A stretch of 64,000 nucleotides of DNA from Cyanomargarita calcarea GSE-NOS-MK-12-04C (GCA_019359595.1 JAHHGZ010000004.1:124001-188000), one strand, 5' to 3'; positions 18,071-26,752 are shown, counted from the stretch's first letter. The notes: generated by a model from the letters alone, not told the origin. Translations and numbers: made by a program.

Positions 18071-18461
18071 CTAGCTGCATATAATTTTACCCCTCCAAAC
18101 CTCCCCTTGGCAAGGGGAGGTGCCACAGGCGGTGGGGTGGGGTTTTTGTAGCTTAAAAGATGAATGAAACCCAATAACTATATCGTTCTTAGGTACACCC
18201 ATCTCAACCAATCGTTCAGCAACAGACTCTTCGGTGCCATTAATTATATTGAATCCAAATTTTACCTTCTTGAATGTCAAAGTGCATCACCGGACCAAAT
18301 ACCCGTTTATCACCTTGGCAGCCAACATAAGCAAGTTGATAATGGTCGTGTTCAGTGTCAAAAATTAATTCCGCTTTTACCATATTCGTAGTGGTGGCAA
18401 TTTCGGCATGTTCGCTTAAGATTTGTTTGACAAATTGTCGATAGCGTTCTAAATTATCCAT
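18071..18461 (-). pseudogene. xisI: Broken xisI-family gene
   Basis: The first frame, from the ATG at 18461, reads MDNLERYRQFVKQIL ... FDTEHDHYQLAYVG ... FDIQEGKIWIQYN and stops. The continuation typical of XisI, GTEESVAERLVEMGVPKNDI, follows in another frame. The break is a tandem ATTA-ATTA on the plus strand (18239-18242, 18243-18246); removing one copy restores IQYNGTEES. The C-terminus is also abnormal: after VIGFHSSFKLQKPH it runs into the hairpin repeat at 18099-18121 instead of the usual ending. XisI is an accessory factor of the fdxN-element excision system and normally follows xisH, which is absent here. Confidence 0.85.
18099..18121. repeat. Hairpin repeat ACCTCCCCTT-GGC-AAGGGGAGGT
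   Basis: A perfect 10-base stem with a 3-base loop that forms the altered 3' end of the broken xisI gene. A related hairpin is at 33942-33964. This is a common intergenic hairpin type in these genomes and may act as a transcription stop. Confidence 0.7.
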
Positions 18462-18564
18462 TGGAGTATCTCCTCCCGTTTAGGGTCATAAATAGTAACT
18501 CCTATATTGAAATAAGTCGCAATTCAATTATTGTTCACTAGGCTTTGGGCAGTTTTCTTAAAAT

Positions 18565-18963
18565 TTAGGATGCTGGTGCGGGATTAATGTGTTTCCCAGC
18601 GTAAAAAACAACTACTTTCAACTGGTCTTCATCAGGAATGTAAAATACTCTGTCTCCTTTAGTCACTTCATATTCCCATACCCCTTTATACTTTTTGCCT
18701 TTCAACGGAAAAACACGTCCTGATTGCCTAGTTGTCGCTGCTGTACATAAATCGTGATAACAACGACTAGTATTTTCAGGGTGTCGTTGCATTAATGCTT
18801 CCCAATCTCGATTTACCCGTCGATTTTTAGCTACCACTAACCAATTTTTTTCTCTCTCAGTTATCTCAGATGTCTCAGATAATTGAGGAACTGTCAATTT
18901 TACCTCTGGTGGCTCTATATTTTCTATAACTTCTTCTAAGCTATTTTCCGACATATCAAACAT
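18565..18963 (-). CDS. RelE/ParE-like toxin of a toxin-antitoxin pair
   Basis: A 132-residue protein with a variable acidic N-terminal 40 residues. A compact basic domain follows: REKNWLVVAKNRRVNRDWEALMQRHPENTSRCYHDL, then GRVFPLKGKKYKGVWEYEVTKGDRVFYIPDEDQLKVVVFYAGKH. The WEYEV-x-GDRVFY-x(7)-KVVVFYAGKH strand pattern resembles the RelE/ParE/HigB toxin fold, which cleaves ribosome-bound mRNA or inhibits gyrase. It lies 39 bases downstream of a Phd/YefM-like gene in the same direction. The fold is inferred from the strand pattern; the target is unknown. Confidence 0.7.
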   Translation of the reverse strand: MFDMSENSLEEVIENIEPPEVKLTVPQLSETSEITEREKNWLVVAKNRRVNRDWEALMQRHPENTSRCYHDLCTAATTRQSGRVFPLKGKKYKGVWEYEVTKGDRVFYIPDEDQLKVVVFYAGKHINPAPAS

Positions 18964-19002
18964 TCAAACGACATTTTAACTTTGAGATTGAAACAATGCT
19001 AT

Positions 19003-19473
19003 TTACTCATCAGAATTTTGATTAAAAGCCGCTTCAAATTCTGGATTAGATATTGCTAAAGCGCTCTCATGCCATTCATGAATAATTGCATCTAATTCAT
19101 CCCAAGCTTTTTCATATAAATCAACTAAACGATATGCCTGTGTTACCTCATCAATGAATTCATATAATTCATCTGCATCAAATACTAAAAGCCAACTATA
19201 AGGATGCTCGGTGCCAATTTTTTGCTTTAACAATAAACGGAAAGCCGTACTTAAAAGCTCAACAATTTCTTTACTACGTTGAGCCGCTTTCACTAATAAA
19301 GCTACATTTTCACGTCGCAGTAAAGCAAAAGACTGGTCATTACGAGTAATTGTGACTGGATGTTCTAATGCTTTATCCAAAATGCGTCCGGGTTGACGAT
19401 TTAACTCAGTCGCTGTAATTAATTCATCTGAGTAAATAGTATCCATAGCTCCTATAGCCATAATTTGAGCCAT
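19003..19473 (-). CDS. Phd/YefM-like antitoxin
   Basis: A 156-residue protein whose N-terminal part (ELITATELNRQPGRILDKAL, then PVTITRNDQSFALLRRENVALLV) matches the Phd/YefM DNA-binding fold. The remainder is a long helical acidic extension (FDADELYEFIDEVTQAYRLV) expected to wrap the toxin. It is first in a two-gene unit with the RelE-like gene. The frame starts at the ATG at 19473, but the ATG that starts MDTIYSDELIT at 19446 is closer to the family start. A dyad at 19484-19503 is a candidate autoregulatory operator. Confidence 0.8.
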   Translation of the reverse strand: MAQIMAIGAMDTIYSDELITATELNRQPGRILDKALEHPVTITRNDQSFALLRRENVALLVKAAQRSKEIVELLSTAFRLLLKQKIGTEHPYSWLLVFDADELYEFIDEVTQAYRLVDLYEKAWDELDAIIHEWHESALAISNPEFEAAFNQNSDE

Positions 19474-19483
19474 ACTCTTGTCT

Positions 19484-19503
19484 ATACGTATTATTTTACG
19501 TAT
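19484..19503. promoter_or_regulatory. Candidate toxin-antitoxin operator dyad
   Basis: ATACGTA (19484-19490) and TACGTAT (19497-19503) are perfect inverted copies separated by six AT bases. Each half is itself nearly palindromic. The site lies 11-30 bases upstream of the antitoxin start, where Phd-type antitoxins bind to repress their own operon. Confidence 0.55.
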
Positions 19504-19722
19504 TCTTTTTTAAGAGTCAATAAGATCAGAGCGACTGACGATCGCTTGATGTTGAACTGGTTAGATGTGAGCGTCTGACTAGCTGCGATCAATCACCTGA
19601 GCTTCTTTTTTCGCACCGGGTATTCCTCAATTGATGAGGAGGCTGTTTGAAAGGCCTTTCTAATACCAGAAACTTGTAGTACTGATGTTTGCCCTGGCAT
19701 CTTCTCTATAGTCACGTCCGCT

Positions 19723-20631
19723 TCATCCACTTGTTAGCTGGCTGGCATTGGTCATTCTTTCGATTTCTAAGATTCGTTTTCCAATCCATTCGCTGATTGT
19801 AGGGACGACGGCATTGCCAAGGAGTCTCCCTCGACGACCGTCCATCCGTCCGGAAACCCCATAAGCCTCTCCCACTCTGTCCACGTCAAGTTTCTCGCCA
19901 CAGAGTATTGGTCGGTCTGAATGGCCTCCTTGATGTCCTCCAGTTTGGGCACGTAACGTGGGGCAGATGCTTTTTGCCATTGTATAGCCGAAGCCGCCGC
20001 GACGTTGTACCACAAGCGGATTGTCTCCGAGAGTGACTTGACGAAAATCGGATCTAGCTTTCGCTTTGCTCGATTCTCTCGACGAAGTATCCCCAGACAA
20101 TTCGCTGCTGTCAGCAAAGAAGTGATAGGCACGTTCCGATTTAAAACTTGCGATAAAGAACACCCTGTCTCGGTCATGGGGTAAGCCCGAATGGAAAGCG
20201 TTACACGATACCCATCCCCCCAAATACCCATTCTTTTCGAGCGTGTCGATAACTGTCTCAAGAGCGGTTCCTTCTTCTGCACAGAGTAAACCCGGCACGT
20301 TTTCCATGACCAACCACGCTGGATGAACTTCTCTAACCAAGTCCATAAACGTGAAGAAAAGACCACTTCGTTTTCCTGCAAGTCCCGTTCGATCTGTATT
20401 GGCGGTGCTGAGGTCTTGGCAAGGCCATCCGGCACACCATAAATCAGAGGCAGGGATAATTGCTGGTTTGAGGGTCGTGATGTCGTCATGTAAGGGTATG
20501 TGTGGCCAGTGGCGCTTAAGTATCTGTTGGCAAAAAGAATCTATTTCACACTGAAATACGACGTTCATCCCTGCTCTTTCAAAGCCAAGATCAAAACCGC
20601 CGATGCCAGCAAAGAAGGAGGAAACGTGCAT
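19723..20631 (-). CDS. C5-cytosine DNA methyltransferase of a type II restriction-modification system
   Basis: A 302-residue methyltransferase with the C5 motifs in order: I (SSFFAGIGGFDLGFERAG), II (VFQCEID), IV with the catalytic Pro-Cys-Gln (AGWPCQDLS), VI (VMENVPGLL), VIII (HDRDRVFFIAS), and IX-X (GRRGRLLGNAVVPTISEWIG). The target-recognition region between VIII and IX is short (about 80 residues), so specificity cannot be told. It is divergent from an XRE controller and HNH nuclease, with a dyad between them. It would protect the host from that nuclease. Confidence 0.92.
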   Translation of the reverse strand: MHVSSFFAGIGGFDLGFERAGMNVVFQCEIDSFCQQILKRHWPHIPLHDDITTLKPAIIPASDLWCAGWPCQDLSTANTDRTGLAGKRSGLFFTFMDLVREVHPAWLVMENVPGLLCAEEGTALETVIDTLEKNGYLGGWVSCNAFHSGLPHDRDRVFFIASFKSERAYHFFADSSELSGDTSSRESSKAKARSDFRQVTLGDNPLVVQRRGGFGYTMAKSICPTLRAQTGGHQGGHSDRPILCGEKLDVDRVGEAYGVSGRMDGRRGRLLGNAVVPTISEWIGKRILEIERMTNASQLTSG

Positions 20632-20700
20632 ATCGACACTAATTATATAGATGTCTAATGATGAGGCTAATTATAAATGATTCACTCCCTAAAAGCTATT

Positions 20701-20719
20701 GTAGACGAAAATCGTCTAC
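20701..20719. promoter_or_regulatory. Candidate C-box operator of the restriction-modification system
   Basis: GTAGACGA (20701-20708) and TCGTCTAC (20712-20719) form a perfect inverted repeat with a 3-base spacer in the 130-base gap between the divergent methyltransferase and controller genes. Controller proteins of type II systems bind such dyads upstream of their own gene. The assignment rests on position and symmetry. Confidence 0.6.
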
Positions 20720-20761
20720 GAGTCGTTTTTCTTCCAAGTAACATTTCGCTGTGGGGTTGAG

Positions 20762-21004
20762 GTGTTGATAGTGGGCGAAAAACAGAATGTTAGTGGGCCG
20801 AGAATTCGTCAAGCCAGATTGCAACATGGTTTAGACCAGGTTGAATTGGCTGCGGCTCTCAATGTTGATTATGGAGTCAAGCTGGAACAGTCCGATATCT
20901 CAGAGATTGAACGTCAAGTAAGATCTGTAAAGGATTACGAGCTTGATGCCATCTCAAAAGTGCTAGATATCGACCCTATATGGTTGCTGCGGGGGGATAG
21001 CTAA
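20762..21004 (+). CDS. XRE-family controller (C) protein of the restriction-modification system
   Basis: An 80-residue single-domain helix-turn-helix protein: IRQARLQHGLDQVELAAALN, then a recognition-helix region (QSDISEIERQVRSVKDYELDAISKVL) and DPIWLLRGD. This is the size and shape of C proteins, which delay restriction enzyme expression until DNA is methylated. Its stop TAA overlaps the ATG of the nuclease gene by one base (TAATG), so the two are translationally coupled. The start is uncertain: GTG 20762, TTG 20765 or GTG 20771 are possible, and the GAGGT at 20759-20763 favours 20771. Confidence 0.85.
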   Translation: MLIVGEKQNVSGPRIRQARLQHGLDQVELAAALNVDYGVKLEQSDISEIERQVRSVKDYELDAISKVLDIDPIWLLRGDS

Positions 21005-21801
21005 TGGCTGGAGAGCGAAAAAGCCGTGGAAGACAAAAGTTTTTATCCCTTGCGATCGTTAGTGAGGAGGATGTTCCAGGAAACATCATCCGGGAAGTTT
21101 GGCTAGAGGAAGTCTGTCAAGGATTTGTATCTCCTAGTGAAGCGAATAAATCCTATTACCGAACACTTTTAGAGAAGCTTTGGCCTGTAGGGCATGGCAT
21201 TCCAGGACCTCGGGTGAAAGAGGATGAATTGAGAGAAGCAATTGAAGGCTTTAGAAGAAAACAGTACTCAGGAAGCAAACCCTATAAACCCTATGTAGAT
21301 GTCTTTCGGCGTTTGCGAGAATTACAAGGAGAGGAAGGTGTTACTGGGATTGGAAGAGAAGGTAAGACATATCAACTCGTGAGTTTATCTTTGAGCAAAA
21401 AAAGAATTCCACGAATTAAGCTTTCTGATACAGATTGGCAACAAATCCTTGAAAAATATCAGCACAGATGTCCAGTATGTAGCCGATCGGAGCCAGAAGT
21501 TCGATTTCAGCAAGATCACAAAATTCCGCGTATCAGAGGTGGAAGTAACGAATTCACTAATTTGCAGCCTCTGTGTGATGAGTGCAACAACTTCAAAAGC
21601 ACATCATGTCGTGGATGTCAGCTAGAATGTGAGAAATGCAGTTGGGCTTTTCCTGAGCATTTTGCTCCACTCCGTCTATCTTCGGATAACATTTCTAAAC
21701 TGAGACAATCTGCTGCTAACACTAACTCAAATCCTCATGATTTACTAAACCAAATTGTTGATGATTTTTTTCAGATTCAATCCGCTGAAGCTGAGGAATA
21801 A
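21004..21801 (+). CDS. HNH restriction endonuclease
   Basis: A 265-residue protein with a classic zinc-bound HNH core at about residues 155-200: CPVCSRSEP, then FQQDHKIPRIRGGSNEFTNL and LCDECNNFKS (Asp-His, Asn, and two CxxC pairs). A further cysteine cluster (CRGCQLECEKC) follows. The N-terminal 150 residues are a helical region likely used for DNA recognition. Gene order (methyltransferase divergent, controller, nuclease) makes it the restriction partner of a type II system. The recognition site is not predictable here. Confidence 0.88.
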   Translation: MAGERKSRGRQKFLSLAIVSEEDVPGNIIREVWLEEVCQGFVSPSEANKSYYRTLLEKLWPVGHGIPGPRVKEDELREAIEGFRRKQYSGSKPYKPYVDVFRRLRELQGEEGVTGIGREGKTYQLVSLSLSKKRIPRIKLSDTDWQQILEKYQHRCPVCSRSEPEVRFQQDHKIPRIRGGSNEFTNLQPLCDECNNFKSTSCRGCQLECEKCSWAFPEHFAPLRLSSDNISKLRQSAANTNSNPHDLLNQIVDDFFQIQSAEAEE

Positions 21802-21857
21802 CCTTTCACTCGTACTCAAGTTGGTTGAAGCTAGCAGTAAGTCAAAGAGCCTAACTC

Positions 21858-22157
21858 CTAACTTCTGAGAAACTTTTCCACCACCTGTAAAAGCTGGAAA
21901 CGCCGATTCAGGGTAAAAATTTTTGCCTCAGCAAAATTTGTAGACACGACAAAATAGTCTAGAGTCAATATTCGCTCTAGAACCGAAGCAATGATAATTC
22001 CCTGACCTGGACTGGTTTTATTAAGATAATCTTCTGACCGGGATAGTAACATCGTTACTTCACCAATATAGTAACCATAAGAGTCCAGAACCAAGCTCAA
22101 TAGCAGGCTTAAGAACACTATTGATAATTCGGCTTTAGCTGTCAGGGTACTTTCCAT
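21858..22157 (-). CDS. Hypothetical small protein
   Basis: I do not recognise this 99-residue frame. It has one hydrophobic helix near the N-terminus (LSIVFLSLLLSLVLDSYGYY) and a second moderately hydrophobic part (GIIIASVLERILTLDYFVV), ending FTLNRRFQLLQVVEKFLRS. It lies between the HNH nuclease and the DUF3769 gene, with no ribosome-binding site that decides the start. It could be a remnant. Confidence 0.35.
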   Translation of the reverse strand: MESTLTAKAELSIVFLSLLLSLVLDSYGYYIGEVTMLLSRSEDYLNKTSPGQGIIIASVLERILTLDYFVVSTNFAEAKIFTLNRRFQLLQVVEKFLRS

Positions 22158-22216
22158 TATAAAAGTTTCTCTACATCAGTAACGCAATGCGGTGCATTGA
22201 GTTCGCCGCTCCTAAC

Positions 22217-24886
22217 TTAATTATCCTGTCGCACTCCACCAACAACCGGCTTAACTTCACCTCTGTCAGAAAATGGATTGGTACCGCCACTCCAGTTGAA
22301 ATCACTAATGCGGAAGCTAATACCACCTAATTGCTGATCTGGATTGTAACGAAGGCTAATTCCATAAGTGCGGCGACTATATTCTAAAATATAGTCAGTG
22401 CTGAGACTTGAACCTTTGTCTAAGTTAATTGCTGTTTGAAAACCAAAGCGAAATGGGCCGTAGATTTGCTGAGAAATTCCAGCTTCTAATACTTTGTTAT
22501 CAACGGCACGGTCAAACAAAAAGGGTGAGAAACCGCTATTAAAACCTTGGGAATAACTCAGATTGAAGGCTGTATAATCCAAATAAGGTTTGGAGAAATG
22601 ACCTAATTGCCCTTCTACACCAATCCTCCCAGTTAAAGTACTTTGGTTGTCACCACTACCGTAATAACTGCTAGTTGCTGTCACACCCCCAACGGCTCGC
22701 ACGTAAGGGACTACAGGATTCGGTGTATATTTTAATCCTTCTGTCGCCGTGGGTGGTAATGGTTTACCTTGCCACAAGAAGAAACCACCATCAACTGTGG
22801 CGCTACCTTGAAACCGTGCTAGAGAGATGCGATCGTTTCGGCGACCGATTTGCAATAAATCTTGACGGTCAGTGTTAGCGTTGACATATTGAGCGCCTCC
22901 CTGATATCTCAAATTAAAGCCGCTTGTACCTAAAGGAATATTCGGTGAGGTGATGACGGCACCAAGACTACTTTGGACTGTTTGAAAACCGAGGGTTCCG
23001 TTGTAAAGGCGATCGCGATAACTATATTCTAAGTTTAATGTGTGGGGGTTGACATCGCCTAATTGCTGCTGATAGCGCAAACTCGCCCGCAAGTTATCTT
23101 CTATCTTGCTCAAGTCCAAACTATCTAAGTTCCCAGTACCTTCGAGTCTTCCCCTCGGACTCAAGTCAGCATTTACCCTGGCTGTTAAACCAAATAGCGA
23201 TGGAACATTACCAAAACCATTTTGTATTGCCTTCTGTACAAAAAATTGAGGTTTAATGCTTAAACGTGTCTTATCTGTACTGATTACTTCAAAGCCACGT
23301 TCAATAAATACACCACCTCGTTTGTCTCCATCAAAACCGACAGAAACGATCGCAGGAGTGACATCCCGTTCTCTACGGTCAATTGTCTGACTGCTAATCG
23401 GAATGGGTATTGATGTCTTTTGGTCAAGTACTAAACGCTGTCCCTCTGTTCTGATGCGGTCTTGTTGAGGTGATTCTTGGGTTAGAGTGACTTTTCTTGC
23501 CCGTAACTCCAATTCTGGAGGTGAAAACGGGTCGTTAGTAATCCGGACATCCTGTGCTTGCCAACCTCGTGGGTAAAAATCAATTCGTGCAGCTTCAAAA
23601 CGTAACCTTCTGACTTGTCCGCCCGATTTCGGTGGTGCGATGTTTCTCGCATCTGCCCTACCACCAACGTTAACGTCAATCCCTCCCGGACTACCGACAC
23701 CAGTCTGGGGTTGATTTGCCCGAATGCGATCGCTCACCGGCCGCGCTATGGATGGTCCAGTCGTCGTATTTGTGGGTGCAGAAAAAGCTAAATCGGTTTG
23801 AGCTGTCGGAATAAAAACCTCACCCCGACCGCTTTGCAGTTGCCCATTATCTTGAATAAAGTTGTAGGTAAAGCGTTGTCCGCGCAGTACTTGATCCCCC
23901 CTTGTCAATGCCACATTTCCATCGCCAACAGCAATCAAATTGTCTAAATTCACTTGCAGGCGATCGGCATCCACCACCGAACCATCAAACCTCACAACCG
24001 CATTACCTTCCAGGGTGACAATTTTCCGGCGCTCATCGTACTCTAATCTATCTGCAACAACTTCAACAACTCTTGGTGTTCCTGGGGCTGGTGTTGTTGG
24101 TTTTTGCTGATCGGGTGTGCTTCCATTTTCAGGCACTGGTACAGTCAGCGTCGGTGTTTGGTTATTTTGATCCCGCGTCTTAAATTCTATCGCTCCGGGC
24201 TTAGATTGTTGGTCTTGTGGCTGGCCAGAGTCGAATTCTATTGTTGTTGGTTGTGGTATTGACGGTGAATTTGGAGAATTTTGAGTAGTTGTTTCGTCTG
24301 GCGATCGCGTCAGATCAAATCTTGTAGTACTTTGCTTATCTAATTCCCCTCCCTTATCACGGGAAGCAGCTTGGTGCGATAACTTAACCTCAGAAGAGGA
24401 AGTTCTGACTACTCCCTTCCTTCTGTTAGAGTATCCATCTTCTTTCCCTTCCTCCTTCGCGTTCTTAGTATCTTCGCGGTTAATTAAAGAAATATTCTTC
24501 TCATGCGAAGGGACTAACTTAGAAACTTCTTTCTGGGATAAATTCTTGCTTCTGGCGACCGTTGGAGCAACTTCCTCTAGCACAGGATAACCAACTGCAA
24601 GCTGTTCGCCCAAAAGTGCGGCAGTTTGAGCAACCTGAACTTCAGGTGAAAACTCCGGTGGCAATGTTTCCGGTTTACTCGGTTTAGCTAAGGCTTCAGC
24701 AGTTAACTGATTCTGAGTGAGGTTAAATATAGTAGGCAAACGCTGTGAATTTGCCGAACTTGCGGAAGTTAGCTTAAGAAGCGTTTTTGCTTCAGTTGTC
24801 GAAACTAAATAAAACTGAGTAGAATTAGCAGATTCTGAAGGTTCTAGAATTGAAGGCGGTTTGGGCGGAAGAACTGGTTGAAGCAT
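22217..24886 (-). CDS. DUF3769 protein, LptD/OstA-like outer-membrane assembly factor
   Basis: An 889-residue protein of the cyanobacterial DUF3769 family. The first 270 residues are low-complexity Pro/Thr/Gln/Ser sequence. A beta-taco OstA/LptA-like domain follows (about 275-365: VEVVADRLEYDERRKIVTLE ... ADRLQVNLDN). The C-terminal part (about 500-885) is rich in alternating beta strands consistent with a barrel (FQTVQSSLGAVIT, LEGTGNLDSLDLSKI). It probably works in lipopolysaccharide insertion at the outer membrane. A short in-frame repeat-derived peptide (LINREDTKNAKEEGKEDG, near 135-152) matches a Nostocales dispersed repeat. No convincing signal peptide begins at the ATG chosen. Confidence 0.85.
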   Translation of the reverse strand: MLQPVLPPKPPSILEPSESANSTQFYLVSTTEAKTLLKLTSASSANSQRLPTIFNLTQNQLTAEALAKPSKPETLPPEFSPEVQVAQTAALLGEQLAVGYPVLEEVAPTVARSKNLSQKEVSKLVPSHEKNISLINREDTKNAKEEGKEDGYSNRRKGVVRTSSSEVKLSHQAASRDKGGELDKQSTTRFDLTRSPDETTTQNSPNSPSIPQPTTIEFDSGQPQDQQSKPGAIEFKTRDQNNQTPTLTVPVPENGSTPDQQKPTTPAPGTPRVVEVVADRLEYDERRKIVTLEGNAVVRFDGSVVDADRLQVNLDNLIAVGDGNVALTRGDQVLRGQRFTYNFIQDNGQLQSGRGEVFIPTAQTDLAFSAPTNTTTGPSIARPVSDRIRANQPQTGVGSPGGIDVNVGGRADARNIAPPKSGGQVRRLRFEAARIDFYPRGWQAQDVRITNDPFSPPELELRARKVTLTQESPQQDRIRTEGQRLVLDQKTSIPIPISSQTIDRRERDVTPAIVSVGFDGDKRGGVFIERGFEVISTDKTRLSIKPQFFVQKAIQNGFGNVPSLFGLTARVNADLSPRGRLEGTGNLDSLDLSKIEDNLRASLRYQQQLGDVNPHTLNLEYSYRDRLYNGTLGFQTVQSSLGAVITSPNIPLGTSGFNLRYQGGAQYVNANTDRQDLLQIGRRNDRISLARFQGSATVDGGFFLWQGKPLPPTATEGLKYTPNPVVPYVRAVGGVTATSSYYGSGDNQSTLTGRIGVEGQLGHFSKPYLDYTAFNLSYSQGFNSGFSPFLFDRAVDNKVLEAGISQQIYGPFRFGFQTAINLDKGSSLSTDYILEYSRRTYGISLRYNPDQQLGGISFRISDFNWSGGTNPFSDRGEVKPVVGGVRQDN

Positions 24887-25041
24887 ATTTCAGCACTAAG
24901 TAGCTAACAAATAGCCAAATTAATAGCCGGAAGGTTGAATTGGATTACACCTCAATGCCTTCCGACTTGCGTTTTTGTGCCTAGCCTGTGGTGTCTGTTC
25001 TCTTCCGCCTTCCGGCAGTCAAGGATAATTTAATCGTTGAC

Positions 25042-25158
25042 TTACTCGAAATCGCGACGACCGGGGTTGCGAGCTGGGTCATTCGACAAGAATCCAAAGA
25101 TAAAAATACCAACGAAGAAGGCCACAACAACATATACAACGATTTTTAAAGTCAGCAT
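25042..25158 (-). CDS. psbI: Photosystem II reaction-centre protein I
   Basis: A 38-residue protein, read directly from the sequence: it begins [16 protein letters not shown], has a single transmembrane helix, and ends [16 protein letters not shown]. This is the highly conserved PsbI sequence. PsbI sits next to D1 and CP43 in photosystem II and helps early reaction-centre assembly. A GGAG ribosome-binding site lies 8 bases before the ATG at 25158. The gene is 155 bases upstream of the DUF3769 gene on the same strand. Confidence 0.97.
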   Translation of the reverse strand: MLTLKIVVYVVVAFFVGIFIFGFLSNDPARNPGRRDFE

Positions 25159-25543
25159 TGGAAAAACTCCATAGGGTATGAGATATCAAGCTTCTTTTTT
25201 TGTATCTGCGATCGCAGAAAAGATAGCTCTATTATCTTAACCAAATCTTGTCTTCTTTTTGGCTATAGGTTTTCCGCGAATCGCAGCGAATGAGTCGCTT
25301 GACTTGTAGATGCACCTTGAGCGGAGATTTTAGACGGGTTTACTCGAATGACGTTGACTTACATTCTTGGGTTTCCATCCCAGCCTTATTTTCTTGCCTG
25401 AAGAACCGCAATCCATCATGCCAAAAAATAATCAGAACCTAAGTATGATCAGCTACATTTACCAAACTGGTTTCAATTTTCCCATTGTCTGCAACGCCCA
25501 ATGCATTGATGCTCCCGCAGTCTCACCGACCCCACCACTTTAT

Positions 25544-25585
25544 CCCCACTTAGGGTAAACGGGGAACTCAAGGGCCTAAGTGGGG
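25544..25585. repeat. Perfect 11-base inverted repeat
   Basis: CCCCACTTAGG (25544-25554) and CCTAAGTGGGG (25575-25585) flank a 20-base loop in an intergenic region. It could be a transcript-stabilising or terminating hairpin, or a dispersed palindrome. Confidence 0.6.
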
Positions 25586-26140
25586 ATTAGGAGCAAGGAC
25601 TATTGCACCTGAGGGGGTGAGCAATCAACCGGATTTCATATAAGTCATAATAAATATAAACATGGCAATCCTATATTATTTGTAAATCCTAGACCCCAGA
25701 CAGCCGACTTCTAAACTTTAAATTGGGATTTAGGACTGAAGAAGAAATAAATTATTCCGATTAACAAGCAAAACATCTGACTTCCAAAGAATTTGGGCAT
25801 TTTTTTGGAAATTCCCTAGGTTGAATATCTTACGATGCCCAAAAGCAATAAAACAGTGACTTTAGTCATGAAAAAATCATGACTTTCTTCTCTATACATA
25901 AGAAATTTGATAGGTTACTGTAACCATAGCGTGAAGGAAGATCGCTAACAGGGGTGACTTGTTAACTTCCTCATCAAAAGTCAGCAATAACGAACTATTC
26001 TAAACTCATCTCCTGCACCATTTTCAATAAGCCCTAATAAACCGGGTTTTTCGGCGAGAATATAACGTTTAAGGTTACGATTTTGCTCCTAACCTGCTTA
26101 CTAATATTGTGCTAAATATCAGTCAGTAAATCCCAAAAAA

Positions 26141-26170
26141 TCACCCAATACTATCACCCGGTTGGGTGAT
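26141..26170. promoter_or_regulatory. Two mutually exclusive hairpins upstream of 26281
   Basis: TTGGGTGA (26162-26169) can pair with TCACCCAA (26141-26148). Alternatively GGGTGAT (26164-26170) pairs with ATCACCC (26153-26159) around GGTT. The shared right arm allows only one at a time. They lie about 110 bases upstream of the small gene at 26281. Confidence 0.4.
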
Positions 26171-26280
26171 GTGTAATAACAACTTAACATCGTAAATTTG
26201 GGATAAGAAAAAAACCTAATTTAGCTTAAACACAACAGATGTAACTAGGGATACAATTTATTCCCCCACCCAATAAAACT

Positions 26281-26649
26281 ATGGCTTCAATTCGCGATAT
26301 TGTTCAAGAAGCGATAACAACTGGCTATCTGAGCCTTGCAGCAGTCAAGCAGCTGCACCAGATGTTGGAAAAAGAATATGAAGACGAAGACCTTGATGCT
26401 CTAATGACATTACATCAAGCGGCTGTAGATGGAAAAGTGAGACAAGAGTTAAACGAAAAGAAAAGTGTACCTTCCCCCAAAAATAAGCAAGGTAAGCGCA
26501 GCATTGTCAAAATGAAACTCGTGTGCGAGACTGCCTTCGCATCTGCAATAGTTGCGACTATTGTCTTTGCCATACCGAAAAATTCTGACATATCACTCAT
26601 CGCCCCACAAAGCAATACTGCTCAAATAATAAATTTTGGTGACTTTTAG
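26281..26649 (+). CDS. Small cyanobacterial protein of unknown function
   Basis: A 122-residue protein. The soluble N-terminal 60 residues (MASIRDIVQEAITTGYLSLA, AAVKQLHQMLEKEYEDEDLD) resemble a family of small Nostocales proteins starting with this sequence. A basic linker and a hydrophobic segment (ETAFASAIVATIVFAI, about 82-97) follow, so it may be membrane-anchored. No function is known to me. It precedes glgP by 170 bases in the same direction. Confidence 0.65.
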   Translation: MASIRDIVQEAITTGYLSLAAVKQLHQMLEKEYEDEDLDALMTLHQAAVDGKVRQELNEKKSVPSPKNKQGKRSIVKMKLVCETAFASAIVATIVFAIPKNSDISLIAPQSNTAQIINFGDF

Positions 26650-26752
26650 TAATAAATGTCCCCATTTATGCATTACGTGTTTTCACTGTTTTATCAAACA
26701 TAAATATTTGCAAAATGTAACAAAATCATTGCAACATCACAAAACAATATTA

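Larger units (their letters stand above)
25159..26280. other. 1.1-kb gap with hairpins and no supported gene
   Basis: No protein-like frame is convincing. Visible structures are a long inverted repeat at 25544-25585 and a pair of competing hairpins at 26141-26170. The part next to psbI should contain its promoter. Confidence 0.5.

Noticed and set aside
25367-25558. 63-codon plus-strand frame in the psbI-26281 gap
   Set aside because: Proline-rich, no start signal, and it ends inside an inverted repeat; likely chance.
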